From positions 62,001 to 126,000 of the forward strand of contig NZ_FMKA01000008.1 of assembly GCF_900096945.1 (NCBI RefSeq): a stretch of 64,000 nt of DNA. Direction: 5' to 3'. Position 1 is the first letter of the stretch, and each line of letters starts with the position of its first letter. Positions 63,845-64,000 of the stretch are shown here, in pieces. Origin of the DNA: Anaerobium acetethylicum (lineage in GTDB: Bacteria; Bacillota; Clostridia; Lachnospirales; Lachnospiraceae). The position numbers and the translations under genes were made by a program. The notes under the pieces are model-generated. The model did not search any database and was not told the DNA's origin. It was given only the letters and a program-made list of their open reading frames with translations.

Positions 63845-63986
63845 GTAACTATCCAGGACTGCGTCCTTCCTAGTCACAAAGATGCACACAGATTGCAGAA
63901 GCAGCAATCTGGCACATGCAGTACTCGGGTTTTCACGCAAAATCAGCATAAGAACACCTCGCGGCACTGGATGCCGGAACGGTTAC
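63845..63986. repeat. Dispersed structured repeat, second full copy (inverted, 142 bp)
   Basis: Read on the minus strand it starts GGTAACCGTTCCGG, contains TTATGCTGATTTTGCGTGAA and CAGATTGC..GCAATCTG and ends GTCCTGGATAGTTAC. It aligns over its length with 16293-16433. Paired positions differ together: CAAATTG/CAATTTG there is CAGATTG/CAATCTG here. Confidence 0.85.
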
Positions 63987-64000
63987 CGAAAACCAGATAT

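Overview
The window looks like chromosome of an anaerobic low-to-medium GC Firmicute of class Clostridia. Evidence: a SCIFF peptide with its radical SAM maturase directly upstream of a fused secDF, the clostridial run apt-rel-MBL-hemZ-hisS-aspS, a holA/rpsT/lepA/hemW neighbourhood, a glycyl radical enzyme pair (oxygen-sensitive chemistry), GGAGG-type ribosome binding sites and Gram-positive type lipoproteins. Family level cannot be fixed from sequence alone. The spore genes gpr and spoIIP, which in many Clostridia and Bacilli lie between rpsT and lepA, are absent at that spot.

Layout. 1-1.2 kb: tail of an unidentified gene and a parvulin-type lipoprotein foldase. 1.3-4.8 kb: a glycyl radical enzyme and its activase behind a near-consensus promoter. 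4.8-5.6 kb: no gene, but two tandem 189-bp long-hairpin units and a second dispersed repeat. 5.6-11 kb: a four-gene operon of zinc-ribbon membrane proteins and one large secreted protein, of unknown function; this is the best candidate for an undescribed system. 11-19 kb: htpG (minus) under a perfect CIRCE operator, a DUF5721 protein, an M18 aminopeptidase, a DegV protein, a DHH phosphoesterase and argG. 19.2-23.6 kb: argCJBD, divergent from argG, with shared TTGCATAATA motifs lying on both promoters. 23.7-31.5 kb: an orphan solute-binding lipoprotein, then comEA, a two-component system, a GerMN lipoprotein and comEC. 31.5-33 kb: an AT-rich ABC transporter pair. 33-39 kb: uppP, holA, rpsT (minus, UUG start), lepA, hemW. 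39-54.7 kb: scfA-scfB-secDF-recJ, apt, rel, MBL hydrolase, hemZ, HD-GYP, hisS, aspS, mscL. 54.7-59.2 kb: a possible small transcript, DUF1294, glyA, a LUD protein, a second DegV protein and a complex palindromic repeat. 59.2-64 kb: pepF, a nitroreductase, tRNA-Gly(GCC) and a tyrosine integrase facing the tRNA.

Across the window several families of imperfectly palindromic intergenic repeats recur at gene ends (4.85-5.24, 5.39, 15.2, 16.3, 44.7, 50.8, 56.9, 58.7 and 63.85 kb, with one degenerate piece at 29.07 kb). Copies differ by changes that keep base pairing, so they look like selected structures (non-autonomous mobile repeats or REP-like RNA elements) and not random palindromes.

Functionally most genes are core: translation (hisS, aspS, rpsT, lepA), stringent response, DNA replication and repair (holA, recJ), protein export and folding (secDF, PPIase, htpG), arginine synthesis and haem-type radical SAM enzymes. 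Accessory parts are the glycyl radical enzyme, the zinc-ribbon operon, the ABC pair and the integrase.
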